Positions 36,570 through 44,888 of a stretch of DNA of 64,000 nt are shown here, one piece after another; within the stretch, counting starts at the first letter, position 1; each line of letters opens with the position of its first letter. The translations under genes were made by a program, and so were the position numbers. The stretch is from Xylophilus sp. (lineage in GTDB: Bacteria; Pseudomonadota; Gammaproteobacteria; Burkholderiales; Burkholderiaceae_C). The notes beneath the pieces are model-generated. The model saw only the letters and a list, made by a program, of their open reading frames with translations. It was not told the DNA's origin and searched no databases. Location: contig WNDY01000005.1 of the NCBI GenBank assembly GCA_009914555.1, forward strand, positions 62,001 through 126,000. The letters are read 5' to 3'.

Positions 36570-37416
36570 CGTCCGGTGCAAGCATGCTATAGAGCATTGA
36601 CTGGGGGAGTATGTGCGGCTGGAACGGCCGCCCGGGGCAGTGGCAGACCTGGGGGTTCACGATGCGCCTGAGCGCCGCCGTATCGACGATGCGCACATGC
36701 CGCTGCTTGACCTCGACGATGCCCTCGTCGACGAACTTGGAGAAGGTGCGGCTCACCGTCTCCAGCTTCAGGCCCAGGTAGCTGCCGATCTCCTCGCGCG
36801 TCATGCGCAGGATCAGCTCGGACTGCGAGAAGCCGCGCGCATGCAGCCGCTGCACCAGGTTGAGCAGGAAGGCGGCGAGGCGCTCCTCGGCGCGCATGCT
36901 GCCCAGCAGCAGCATCACGCCGTGCTCGCGCACGATCTCGCGGCTCATGATCTTGTGCATGTGGCGCTGCAGCGCGTTGACCTCGCGCGACAGTTCCTCG
37001 ATGCGGTCGAAGGGCATGACGCAGACCTCGGCGTCTTCCAGCGCCACGGCGTCGCAGGTATGGTGGTCGCCCACGATGCCGTCCAGGCCGATGATCTCGC
37101 CGGCCATCTGGAAGCCGGTGACCTGGTCGCGGCCGTCTTCCGTCGCGATGCAGGGCTTGAAGAAGCCGGTACGGATGGCGTACAGCGCCGTGAACTTCTC
37201 GCCGTTGTGGAACAGCAAGCCGCCGCGCTTGACCTTGCGCCGGGTGGCGACCACCTCGTCGATGCGCTCCAGCTCGTCGTTGTTCAGCCCCAGGGGCATG
37301 CACAGCTCGCGCAGGTTGCAGTTGGAGCAGGCGACCTTGATCGCCGGGATCGAGACCCTGCGGCCGGCGGCTGCAGCTGCGGCATCGGCGGTGGGCTGGC
37401 TGGTCGAGTGGTCCAT
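36487..37416 (-). CDS. fnr: FNR-type oxygen-sensing transcriptional regulator
   Basis: CRP/FNR regulator holding an oxygen-labile [4Fe-4S] cluster. Cysteines are in CSNCNLRELC, with the fourth in HHTCDAV. The cyclic-nucleotide-like barrel is followed by the helix-turn-helix TREEIGSYLGLKLETVSRTFSKF, whose E-VSR residues read TTGAT half sites. After IVDTAALRRIV the frame continues about 45 residues through the G-box element (PHILPQSMLYSMLAPDATGLYSPF...), unlike known FNR ends. ATG at 37416 is chosen; TTG four codons upstream is also open. Own promoter shares the FNR box with hemN. Confidence 0.9.
   Translation of the reverse strand: MDHSTSQPTADAAAAAAGRRVSIPAIKVACSNCNLRELCMPLGLNNDELERIDEVVATRRKVKRGGLLFHNGEKFTALYAIRTGFFKPCIATEDGRDQVTGFQMAGEIIGLDGIVGDHHTCDAVALEDAEVCVMPFDRIEELSREVNALQRHMHKIMSREIVREHGVMLLLGSMRAEERLAAFLLNLVQRLHARGFSQSELILRMTREEIGSYLGLKLETVSRTFSKFVDEGIVEVKQRHVRIVDTAALRRIVNPQVCHCPGRPFQPHILPQSMLYSMLAPDATGLYSPFRSHSAGSRRAARRAAPDSG
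36551..36612 (+). repeat. 53-bp paired G-box element, copy 6
   Basis: Boxes GGGGAGTATA (GTAT from 36556) and GGGGGAGTATG (GTAT from 36609), 53 bp apart. The interior has palindrome AGCATGCT. It overlaps the 3' ends of two convergent genes, supplying the stop of one and reading through in the other. Confidence 0.75.
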
Positions 37417-37478
37417 GACGTTGCTCAAGGTTGGCTGTGATATTGCTCAAATTGTCGCGCGGGCGGCATGCAGCGCAC

Positions 37479-37492
37479 TTGACCTGGATCAA
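37479..37492. promoter_or_regulatory. FNR box between fnr and hemN
   Basis: TTGAC-CTGG-ATCAA. For fnr a GACAAT hexamer (37456-37451, minus) and for hemN a CACAGT hexamer (37515-37520) lie at the positions expected when the box is centred at -41.5 of each. The hemN start site then falls one base before its ATG. Confidence 0.85.
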
Positions 37493-37527
37493 GAGGCGCC
37501 GGGGCGATGCGGCGCACAGTGCCAGCC

Positions 37528-38931
37528 ATGCCCAATCCATCCCCCTCGATGAACGCGGTTTCGCCCGATCTGCTGCGCCGGTTCGACGTGTCGGGCCCGC
37601 GCTACACATCCTACCCAACGGCCGACCGTTTCGTCGAAGCCTTCGGCCCCGAGGAATACGCCCATGCGCTGGCCCAGCGGGGCTCGCGGGCGGCGGCCCA
37701 TGCGCTGCCGCCGTCACTCTACGTGCACATCCCGTTCTGCGAGGCCCTCTGCTACTACTGCGCCTGCAACAAGATCATCACCAGGCACCCGGAGCGCGCC
37801 GACACCTACCTGCGGTATCTCAGCCGCGAGATCGACCTGCACACCGCCCGCTGCGGCACCGGCCAGCCGGCCAGCCAGCTGCACCTGGGGGGAGGAACGC
37901 CCACCTTCCTGAGCGACCAGGCCCTGGGCGAGCTCATGACCATGCTGCGTCGCAGCTTCACGCTGCAGCCGGACGGCGAATACTCGATCGAGGTCGATCC
38001 GCGCACCGTCGACGCCGAGCGCCTGGCCTTCCTGCGCGCGCTCGGCTTCAACCGCCTGTCCTTCGGCGTGCAGGACTTCGACCCGGCGGTGCAGAAGGCG
38101 GTGCACCGCGTGCAGCCGGCCGAGCAGGTCTTCGCGCTCGTGGCCAAGGCGCGCGAGCTGGGCTTCCAGTCGGTCAACGTCGACCTGATCTACGGCCTGC
38201 CGCGGCAGACGCCCGAGTCCTTCGCCCGCACCCTGGCCCAGGTGACCGAGCTGCGGCCCGACCGCATCGCGCTCTACGCCTATGCCCACCTGCCGGACCG
38301 CTTCAAGCCGCAGCGCCGCATCGTCGCGGCCGAGCTGCCGGCGGCCGCGGCCAAGGTGACGATGCTGTCGCAGTCGCTCTCGGCCTTCCTCGCGGCCGGC
38401 TACGTCTACGTCGGCATGGACCACTTCGCGCTGCCCGGCGATGCGCTGGCCATTGCCAAGCGCCAGGGCCGGCTGCACCGCAACTTCCAGGGCTACAGCA
38501 CCCAGCCGGACTGCGACCTGATTGCGCTCGGCGTCTCGGCCATCGGCCGCGTGGGCCCGACCTACAGCCAGAACGCCAAGACGCTCGACGAGTACTACGA
38601 CCTGATCGACCGCGGCCACCTGCCGGTGGTGCGCGGCCTGGCGCTGACGCGCGACGATCTGGTGCGCCGGGCGGTGATCATGGCCGTCATGTGCCAGGGC
38701 CGGGTGATCTTCGAGTCGATCGATCTGGCCTGGCTCATCGATTCGCGCAGCTACTTCGCCGTTGAGATCGAAACGCTGCGCGGACTCGCCGGCCAGGGCC
38801 TGGTCGAGGTGGACGACACCGGCATCGAGGTCACGCCGATGGGCTGGTTCTTCGTGCGCGCCGTGGCGATGGTGTTCGACCGCTACCTGCAGGCCGACCG
38901 CAACCGGGCGCGCTTCTCCAGGATCATCTAG
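37528..38931 (+). CDS. hemN: Oxygen-independent coproporphyrinogen III dehydrogenase
   Basis: Radical SAM enzyme of about 467 residues that makes protoporphyrinogen IX without oxygen. The cluster motif CEALCYYCAC lies near residue 60 and is followed by LHLGGGTPTFL, the SAM-binding glycine motif; RYTSYPTADRF near the start and the C-terminal HemN domain are typical. ATGs at 37507 and 37549 are alternatives; 37528 best suits the FNR-dependent start site. Confidence 0.94.
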   Translation: MPNPSPSMNAVSPDLLRRFDVSGPRYTSYPTADRFVEAFGPEEYAHALAQRGSRAAAHALPPSLYVHIPFCEALCYYCACNKIITRHPERADTYLRYLSREIDLHTARCGTGQPASQLHLGGGTPTFLSDQALGELMTMLRRSFTLQPDGEYSIEVDPRTVDAERLAFLRALGFNRLSFGVQDFDPAVQKAVHRVQPAEQVFALVAKARELGFQSVNVDLIYGLPRQTPESFARTLAQVTELRPDRIALYAYAHLPDRFKPQRRIVAAELPAAAAKVTMLSQSLSAFLAAGYVYVGMDHFALPGDALAIAKRQGRLHRNFQGYSTQPDCDLIALGVSAIGRVGPTYSQNAKTLDEYYDLIDRGHLPVVRGLALTRDDLVRRAVIMAVMCQGRVIFESIDLAWLIDSRSYFAVEIETLRGLAGQGLVEVDDTGIEVTPMGWFFVRAVAMVFDRYLQADRNRARFSRII

Positions 38932-38941
38932 GGCGGCCGGC

Positions 38942-39664
38942 ATGTCCACCGCGCTGGCCACCACCGCGCTGCTGATGGGCCTGGTCGGCGGCGGACACTG
39001 CGTGGCCATGTGCGGGCCGCTGTGCGGCGCCCTGGCGGGAGGAGCCGCAGGCGGCGGGGGCGGCATGGCCGTGCTGCACGGGCCGGCCGGCCGCGCAGCG
39101 GCGCCCTGGCGGCGCATGGCGGCGCTCCAGGCCGGCCGGCTGGCCGGCTACATGGGCGCGGGCGCCGCCGCAGCCGGTGCGATGCAGTCGCTGGCCTGGC
39201 TGTCGGACCACGCGGCCGCGCTGCGCCCGGCCTGGACGCTGGTCCATTTCGCCGCGCTGTGCTGGGGCCTGCTGCTGTTGCTCCAGGCGCGCCAGCCGGC
39301 CTGGGTCGAGCGGCTCGGGCGCAGGCTCTGGCAGCGCGTCGGGCCGCTGGTGCGCTCGCTCGGCCGGCTCGGCTTGGCCGGGCTGGGCTGGGCGGCCATG
39401 CCCTGCGGCCTGCTGTATTCGGCCCTGCTGGCCGCCGCGCTGGCCGGCGGCCCGGCCGACGGCGCCCTGGCCATGCTCTGCTTCGGGCTGGGCACTGCCG
39501 TCTGGCTCGCGGGCGGCCCCTGGCTCTGGCTGCGCCTGCGCATCGGTGGGCCGCGCCGGTTCACGGCCGCCGCCGGCGTGCGCCTGGCGGGCGCGGCCCT
39601 CTGCGCCGTCTCGGCCTGGGCCGTCTGGGCCGACCTGCAGCACCGCATCGCCCTCTGGTGCTGA
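38942..39664 (+). CDS. Sulfite exporter TauE/SafE-like membrane protein (DsbD-like fold)
   Basis: Membrane protein of 240 residues with about six helices. The GGGHCVAMCGPLCGAL start and GWAAMPCGLLYSALLAAAL show the paired Cys-Gly-Pro/Pro-Cys-Gly motifs of the SafE/DsbD transmembrane family. In Proteobacteria such genes lie beside hemN and cco genes and are probably concerned with copper or redox handling in oxidase maturation. It starts ten bases after hemN. Confidence 0.85.
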   Translation: MSTALATTALLMGLVGGGHCVAMCGPLCGALAGGAAGGGGGMAVLHGPAGRAAAPWRRMAALQAGRLAGYMGAGAAAAGAMQSLAWLSDHAAALRPAWTLVHFAALCWGLLLLLQARQPAWVERLGRRLWQRVGPLVRSLGRLGLAGLGWAAMPCGLLYSALLAAALAGGPADGALAMLCFGLGTAVWLAGGPWLWLRLRIGGPRRFTAAAGVRLAGAALCAVSAWAVWADLQHRIALWC

Positions 39665-39783
39665 CCGCGGGCGCCGGCGCCCGGCCGGCCGGCGGGCAAC
39701 GGCCGTCGCCTGTTTTTGCAGAACGTGGATCAATCGTACGTTGTCGACGCATTTGGTGGGTCGGCTCTGCAACAATGCCGGGG

Positions 39784-39805
39784 TTGTCAAGAAATGAAGT
39801 GACAA
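39784..39805 (+). promoter_or_regulatory. Inverted repeat TTGTCA-N10-TGACAA upstream of the HD-GYP gene
   Basis: Perfect six-base arms about 40 bases before the ATG. It might be an operator or a -35 region (TTGTCA). The 178-bp gap shows nothing else I can name. Confidence 0.35.
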
Positions 39806-39842
39806 TGAATGCAATCCGTGTAAGGAAGTAATTCGATTCCCG

Positions 39843-41142
39843 ATGGAAAACGGCCTCACTCGCCTGATCGACGCGAGCCAGCTGCGTAAAGGGTTGTTTG
39901 TCCAGCTCGACATGGGCTGGATGGAACATCCGTTTCCGGTCGGGAGCTTCAAGATCGTCTCCGACGAGCAGCTGCAGACGCTGCGCTCGCTGGGCATTGC
40001 CCAGTTCCGCATCGACCCGCTGCGCAGCGATCCGCTGATCTGGCGCGCCCTGCTGGCAGCCGGGGAAGCGGCGGCGGCGGTGGCCGACGCCGCCCGCGCG
40101 CCGGCCGCGGAGCCGGGCCTGCTCGCACGCGAGCGCCGCACGCGCCTGCTGGCCGAGCAGCGCAACGCCCTGCTGGCCTGCGAGCGCCGCTTCCTCGAAT
40201 CGGCCCGCGCCTACCGGCGCACGACCGAGCTGGTGCAGGCCGATCCGGCCGCCGCCGCCGACGAGAGCCGGCGCGCGATCGACGCCTGCGTGGACGAGCT
40301 GGCCGCGCACGGCAAATCGGCCATCCGCCTGCTCTCCGAAGGCGTGGGCGAGCGCAGCTCGCAGCACCCGGTCAACGTGATGGTGATCAGCCTGCTGCTG
40401 GCCCGCGCGCTTGGCGTGCCCGGCGACGCGCTCGGCGGCATCGGCCTGGCCGCCCTGCTACACGACATCGGCAAGATCGAACTGCCCGAGCGCGTGCGCC
40501 ACCTGGACGACCACTTCACCCCGGCCGAGGTGCGCGCCTACCAGGAGCACGTGGCCCAGTCGCTCGTGCTCGGCCGCCGGATGCAGCTGCCGGCCGACGT
40601 GCTGCTGGCCATCGCCCAGCACCACGAGATGGCTGACGGCAGCGGGTTTCCGCTGCGGCTCACCGGCGAGCGCATGGGGCAGGGCGGGCGTATCGTCGCG
40701 CTGGTCAACCGCTTCGACAGGCTTTGCAATCCGCCGCGGCTGGCGCTGGCCATGACGCCGCACGAGGCGCTGTCGCTGATGTTCGCGCAGATGAATTCGC
40801 GCTTCGACACCACGGTGCTCGGCGCCTTCATCCGCATGATGGGCGTCTACCCGCCGGGCTCGGTGGTGCAGCTGGTGGATGACCGCTTCGCGCTGGTCGT
40901 GTCGGTCAACTCGTCGCGCCCGCTGCGCCCGCGCGTGGTGCGTGGTGGTGCACGACCCGCGCGTGCCGATGGACGAGGCGCTGATCCTGGACCTGGAATC
41001 GCGCCCGGACCTCGGCATCCGCCGCAGCCTGCGGCCGGCGCAGCTGCCGCGCGCCGCGCGCGACTACCTGTCGCCGCGCCAGCGCCTGAGCTACTTCTTC
41101 GAACAGGCGTCCGACGCCGGCTCCGACGAGGACAACGCGTGA
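39843..41142 (+). CDS. HD-GYP domain c-di-GMP phosphodiesterase (frame altered by 7-bp duplication)
   Basis: Degrades c-di-GMP. A DUF3391-like N-terminus (RLIDASQLRKGLFVQLDMGW) is followed by the metal-binding HD in HDIGKIELPERV (about residue 207) and the GYP block in HHEMADGSGFPLRLTGER (about residue 260). The natural C-terminus VHDPRVPMDEALILDLE through YLSPRQRLSYFFEQA ends at the TGA at 41140-41142 in a different frame. The change is caused by GCGTGGT occurring twice in tandem at 40933-40946; with one copy the gene encodes 430 residues. As read, translation leaves the family sequence after RPLRPRV, passes about 60 foreign residues and enters the downstream GGDEF-EAL gene in frame. Confidence 0.85.
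40933..40946 (+). repeat. 7-bp tandem duplication GCGTGGT x2
   Basis: Two adjacent copies of GCGTGGT within the HD-GYP gene. Deleting one restores SSRPLRPRVVVHDPRVPM. A slipped-strand event is the simplest cause and is in principle reversible. Confidence 0.85.
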
Positions 41143-43691
41143 GCCTGGTCGCATATTGCGCACATACACCAGACAGTACACTGTCCCTTGTGGGTGATAG
41201 CAGTGGACTGCAAGGAGATACCCCTAGGTTTCTGGATGGTGTCCTGGACGCCGTCTGGATCGCCGACAGCGCCGGGCAGACCATCGTCTGGGCCAACGCC
41301 GCGGCCGTGCGGCTGCTGGGCGAGCCGGTCGCGGGGCAGCCGGTGGAGCGCCTGGCGGTCACTCCCGAGGACCTGGCCTTCTGGGGCGAGGCGCGCGCCG
41401 GCATCGCCAGCGTCCTGCATTCGCATGGCTGGCTGCGCCATGCCGATGGCCGCCTGGTGCCGGTGGAGCGCCGCGTCTCGCGCCAGCAGTGGCAGGGCGG
41501 CGGCGTCTTCCTCGTCGCCGCGACCGACCGCAGCGAGGCCCGGCGCGAGACCGAAGCGCTCGAAGGCCAGCTCGCCGGGTTGCGCGCCGCGCTGGATTCC
41601 ACCGCCGACGGCATCCTGGTCTGCGGTGTGGACGGCGCCGTGCGCGCCTTCAACCAGCGCTTCGCCGCGATCTGGGACGTCGACTCCGCCCTGCTCCTGC
41701 GCCGCGACGACGCGCAGCTGCGGGCGCACATGGCCGCGGCCACGGCCGATGCCGGCGCCTACCGCGCGCGTCTGGCCGCGATCGAGGCCGATCTGCTGCT
41801 GGAGGCCAGCGACGTGCTGGTGCTGCGCGGCGGCCGGCTGGTGGAGCGCGTGTCGCTGCCGCAACTGAGCCACGGCAGCGCCATCGGCCGCGTCCACGTG
41901 TTCCGCGACATCACCGCGATGGCCGAGGCCCAGGCCGACGTGCAGCTGGCCGCGCGCGTCTTCGGCAGCAGCCTCGACGCCATCTTCATCGCCGACAGCG
42001 GCCACCGGGTGGTGCGGGCCAACCCGGTGGCCGAATCGCTCACCGGCCGCGCCGGCGCCGAACTGTACGGAAGGCCCCTGGCCGCGCTGTTCGACGGCAT
42101 TGACGACGGCTTCTTCCCGGTGGTGCAGACCGCCTGGTCGCGCCAGGGCTTCTGGAGCGGCGAGGCCCGGCTGCGCCAGTCCGAAGGCCGCACGGCCCAG
42201 GTCCAGCTGTCGTGGGTGGTGGTGCGCAATGTCCAGGGCGAGGTGACGCAGAGCATCGGGTTCGTGCGCGACCTGACCCAGCAGCATGCCGCGCTGGAGC
42301 GCATCGACCAGCTGGCCTTCAGCGATGCGCTGACCGGCCTGCCCAACCTGCTGCAGCTGAGCCGGCGCGTGGAGTTCGCGCTCCAGCCGAGCCGCCGCGG
42401 CGCAGCCGCCGCGCCCGGCTTCGCCGTGCTGTTTGTCGATCTGGACCGCTTCAAGAACATCAACGACTCGCTCGGCCATCCGTTCGGCGACCGGGTGCTG
42501 GTGCAGGCCGCGCGGCGCCTGCACGACTGCCTCCAGCCGGCCGACACGCTCTGCCGCCTGGGCGGCGACGAGTTCGTGATCCATCTGCACGGCGCCGATG
42601 CGGCCGCGGCCGAGGCGTCGGCGCGCCGCCTGCTCGACGCCATGGCCGCGCCCTTCGTGCTCGACGGCATGGGCTTTTCGGTCGGGTGCAGCGTCGGCGT
42701 GGCGCTGTACCCGCAGGACGGCCAGACGCTCGACGACCTGATCCGCCAGGCCGACACGGCCATGCACCGCGTCAAGGAGCGCGCGCGCGGCAGCTTCGGC
42801 TTCTACCAGCCGCGCATGAACGAAGGGCTGCTCGCCCGCATGCGCATGGAGCATGCGCTGCGCCAGGCGCTGCCCGAAGGCCGGCTGCGGCTGCACTACC
42901 AGCCGCAGATCTGCCTGGCCTCAGGTTGCATGACCGGTGCCGAGGCGCTGCTGCGCTGGACCGATCCGGTGCTGGGCCCCGTGTCGCCGGGCGTGTTCAT
43001 CCCGCTGGCGGAGGAGTCCGGCGCCATTGTCGGGATCGGCGCCTGGGTGATCGAGCAGGCCGTGGCCCAGGCCGCGCGCTGGTCGGCCGGCGGCACGCCG
43101 CTGGTGGTGTCGGTCAACGTGTCGGCCATGCAGTTCCGCCAGCCGGGCTTCGTCGCCCACGTGGCGCAGACGCTGGAGGCAGCCGTCCTGCCGCCCGCGC
43201 TGCTGGAACTGGAACTCACCGAATCCATCCTGGTGCAGGATGCCGGCGAGGTGCTGGAGCGGCTGGAGGCGCTGGCCGCGCTCGGCGTGGGGCTGGCGGT
43301 GGACGACTTCGGCACCGGCTATTCCAGCCTGGCCTACCTGAAGAAGTTCCCGATCCAGCGGCTCAAGATCGACCAGTCCTTCGTGCGCGGCCTGCCGGGC
43401 GACGAGGGGGATTCGGCCATCGTCAACGCCGTCATCAGCATCGGCCGTGCGCTGCGGCTGGAGGTGGTGGCCGAGGGCGTGGAAACGGCCGGGCAGCGTG
43501 CCGCGCTCGAAGGCATGGGCTGCGACCATTTCCAGGGATTCCTCTGCGCGCCGGGCATGCCGGTGGCGGAGTTCGACACGCTGGCCCGGGCCTGGAACGC
43601 GGCCGCCGACGCGCCGTGTGACCTGACGGCGGCATCGCCGCAGGCCGCGGGGAAGAAGGTGTCTGCGAATGCCGCCAAGCCGTCATCCTGA
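41139..43691 (+). CDS. PAS-PAS-GGDEF-EAL protein (c-di-GMP synthesis/hydrolysis)
   Basis: Signalling protein of 850 residues from a GTG overlapping the HD-GYP stop (GTGA). PAS-like regions begin LDGVLDAVWIADSAGQTIVWANAAA and, later, VFGSSLDAIFIADSGHRVVRANPVAE. The cyclase active site is LGGDEFVIHL at about residue 475. The phosphodiesterase has GAEALLRW near residue 600 and DDFGTGYSSLAYLKKFP near residue 721, with QSFVRGLPGDEGDSAIV for metal binding, so both activities look intact. In the present sequence it is also reached in frame from the HD-GYP start, giving a 1282-residue polypeptide. Its 3' end is antisense to 6S RNA. Confidence 0.9.
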   Translation: MSLVAYCAHTPDSTLSLVGDSSGLQGDTPRFLDGVLDAVWIADSAGQTIVWANAAAVRLLGEPVAGQPVERLAVTPEDLAFWGEARAGIASVLHSHGWLRHADGRLVPVERRVSRQQWQGGGVFLVAATDRSEARRETEALEGQLAGLRAALDSTADGILVCGVDGAVRAFNQRFAAIWDVDSALLLRRDDAQLRAHMAAATADAGAYRARLAAIEADLLLEASDVLVLRGGRLVERVSLPQLSHGSAIGRVHVFRDITAMAEAQADVQLAARVFGSSLDAIFIADSGHRVVRANPVAESLTGRAGAELYGRPLAALFDGIDDGFFPVVQTAWSRQGFWSGEARLRQSEGRTAQVQLSWVVVRNVQGEVTQSIGFVRDLTQQHAALERIDQLAFSDALTGLPNLLQLSRRVEFALQPSRRGAAAAPGFAVLFVDLDRFKNINDSLGHPFGDRVLVQAARRLHDCLQPADTLCRLGGDEFVIHLHGADAAAAEASARRLLDAMAAPFVLDGMGFSVGCSVGVALYPQDGQTLDDLIRQADTAMHRVKERARGSFGFYQPRMNEGLLARMRMEHALRQALPEGRLRLHYQPQICLASGCMTGAEALLRWTDPVLGPVSPGVFIPLAEESGAIVGIGAWVIEQAVAQAARWSAGGTPLVVSVNVSAMQFRQPGFVAHVAQTLEAAVLPPALLELELTESILVQDAGEVLERLEALAALGVGLAVDDFGTGYSSLAYLKKFPIQRLKIDQSFVRGLPGDEGDSAIVNAVISIGRALRLEVVAEGVETAGQRAALEGMGCDHFQGFLCAPGMPVAEFDTLARAWNAAADAPCDLTAASPQAAGKKVSANAAKPSS
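41164..41224 (-). repeat. Paired G-box element, diverged copy 7 (54-bp spacing)
   Basis: On the minus strand GGGGTATC (G of GTAT at 41221) and TGGTGTATG (G at 41167), 54 bp apart. The interior has ACAGT-GT-ACTGT. It covers the first codons of the GGDEF-EAL gene; GTATGTGC with following CAAT resembles copy 1. Confidence 0.45.
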
Positions 43692-43836
43692 ACCAGGGGT
43701 TCAGGTGGGAGAGGGCAGCCAGGCGTTGGGTTCGTCTGACGCGAGACGATCACGCTCACCGGGCGATGTACCAATCCCTTGCTCAGAGAGCATTGGTTCA
43801 AGGAAATATAAGCTTGGCAGCACCGCAGACGCCTTC
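43655..43836 (-). ncRNA. ssrS: 6S RNA
   Basis: Regulator that binds sigma-70 RNA polymerase in stationary phase. The 5' end GAAGGCGTCTGCGG pairs with the 3' end CGCAGACACCTTC over a long terminal stem, with GCCAAGC/GCTTGGC continuing it. The central part contains TGGTACATCGCCCGGTGAGCGTGATCG and the Burkholderiales-type GAACCCAACGCC. A -10 box TAGAAT sits at 43842-43837 and a TTGCGG -35 about 16 bp before it. Position directly downstream of zapA is the classic location. About 182 nt; ends are estimated from the stem. The last 37 nt are antisense to the GGDEF-EAL gene. Confidence 0.85.
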
Positions 43837-43896
43837 ATTCTACCGGCCGGCGCAACCGCCGCAACGCCGCGCCCGACGCCGGCGCAGGGGGATTCC

Positions 43897-44241
43897 TCAA
43901 AGGAGTTGACCGTCCTGGCCCAAGGCGTCATCGAGGCGGCGCAGCAGGGCCGACAGGCGTTCGTCGTCTTCCGCCGTTGCGGCGGCGGACGGCTCGGCAG
44001 GGGCCGCGGGCGCCTGCTGCGCCGCGGCTTCGCGGTCGGAGATCTCGAAGGCGAGGTTGAGCGCGGCCAGCACCGCGATGCGGTCGCGGGCGCGCACCTT
44101 GCCGGCGTCGCGGATGCGGGTCATGGCGGCGTCCACCCGGTCCACCGCGTCGAGCAGGCGCGCCTCGCGGCCTTCGGCGCAACCCAGCAGGTAGCTCTGC
44201 TGCATGATCTGGACTTCGATCTGCTTGAGCGGCGGCGTCAT
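43897..44241 (-). CDS. zapA: Cell division protein ZapA
   Basis: FtsZ-ring crosslinker of 114 residues. QIEVQIMQQSYLLGCAEGREARLLDAVDRVDAAM is the ZapA globular head; IAVLAALNLAFEISD starts the coiled coil. The tail after residue 70 is Ala/Pro-rich and longer than in E. coli. Start overlaps the stop of the ZapB-like gene (ATGA). Confidence 0.9.
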   Translation of the reverse strand: MTPPLKQIEVQIMQQSYLLGCAEGREARLLDAVDRVDAAMTRIRDAGKVRARDRIAVLAALNLAFEISDREAAAQQAPAAPAEPSAAATAEDDERLSALLRRLDDALGQDGQLL

Positions 44242-44486
44242 TGCGGTGGTTCCTGCACGGCCGGCGCCACGGTGGGCGCGCCGGTGGCCTGCCCGGGCAG
44301 GCGGTCGAGCAGGGCATCGACCCGGGCCCGCGCGGCGGCCAGGCGCGAGCGCAGCGAATCGCGCTCGGCGCAGAGCGTCGCGATCTCCTGCTTCAGCAGC
44401 GCGTTGGTGCGCTGCAGTTCGGCGTGGCGCAGCAGCAGCCGTTCCACACGTTCGGTGATCTGGTCGATGGAAGTAGGGGTCGGCAT
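44238..44486 (-). CDS. ZapB-like coiled-coil protein (TIGR02449 type)
   Basis: Protein of 82 residues with a continuous heptad region, ITERVERLLLRHAELQRTN through CAERDSLRSRLAAARARVDALLDRL. Such genes precede zapA in betaproteobacteria and probably act with it at the division site. Family recognised; role inferred. Confidence 0.8.
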   Translation of the reverse strand: MPTPTSIDQITERVERLLLRHAELQRTNALLKQEIATLCAERDSLRSRLAAARARVDALLDRLPGQATGAPTVAPAVQEPPQ

Positions 44487-44575
44487 AGGCAGCCGCGCAT
44501 TGTAGGCTGCCGCCCGTGGCCGGGGCGCCGTGCTTCCTGTGATTTTTGATGACAGACCGCTACAATGCGCGCCGT

Positions 44576-44790
44576 TGGTGCTCGCGGCCTGGTTCACAGG
44601 GCGCAGTTCAACGGGAAGCAGGACGGCCGATGCCCACGGCACGAAGCCCAGCCTGCGCTGCCCCCGCAACGGTCAGCGGACGGATCGTTTCCGATCCACC
44701 CTGCGCAACATGCCACTGGATGCCTTGAACAAGCACCTGGGAAGGCGCCGCATGGGCCCAAGCCGCCAGCCCGGATACCGGCCAACAAGG
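44576..44790 (+). promoter_or_regulatory. Cobalamin riboswitch upstream of btuB
   Basis: About 215 nt matching the adenosylcobalamin aptamer: a GGTT-CACAGGG start, GGGAAG of an internal loop, the highly conserved GCTGCCCCCGCAACGGT, GCCACTGG, and the B12-box end GCCGCCAGCCCGGATACCGGCC. A TACAAT -10 lies at 44561-44566. The remaining 100 nt to the btuB ATG would be the expression platform; no Shine-Dalgarno stands free. Cobalamin binding should repress the whole operon. Confidence 0.9.
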
Positions 44791-44888
44791 TGGCCGCGCC
44801 TTCTTTCCCGTCTGGAACGAATGCGCGGCCGTGATGCCCAGGACCGGCGGGGATGCCGGTCGCAGGCGCAGCTCCGTTGCCTTTCCTC

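Noticed and set aside
39843..43691. A natural three-domain HD-GYP/GGDEF/EAL gene
   Set aside because: The 60 residues after RPLRPRV have no family resemblance, the true HD-GYP C-terminus is present one frame away with its own stop, and a 7-bp tandem duplication accounts for the change.
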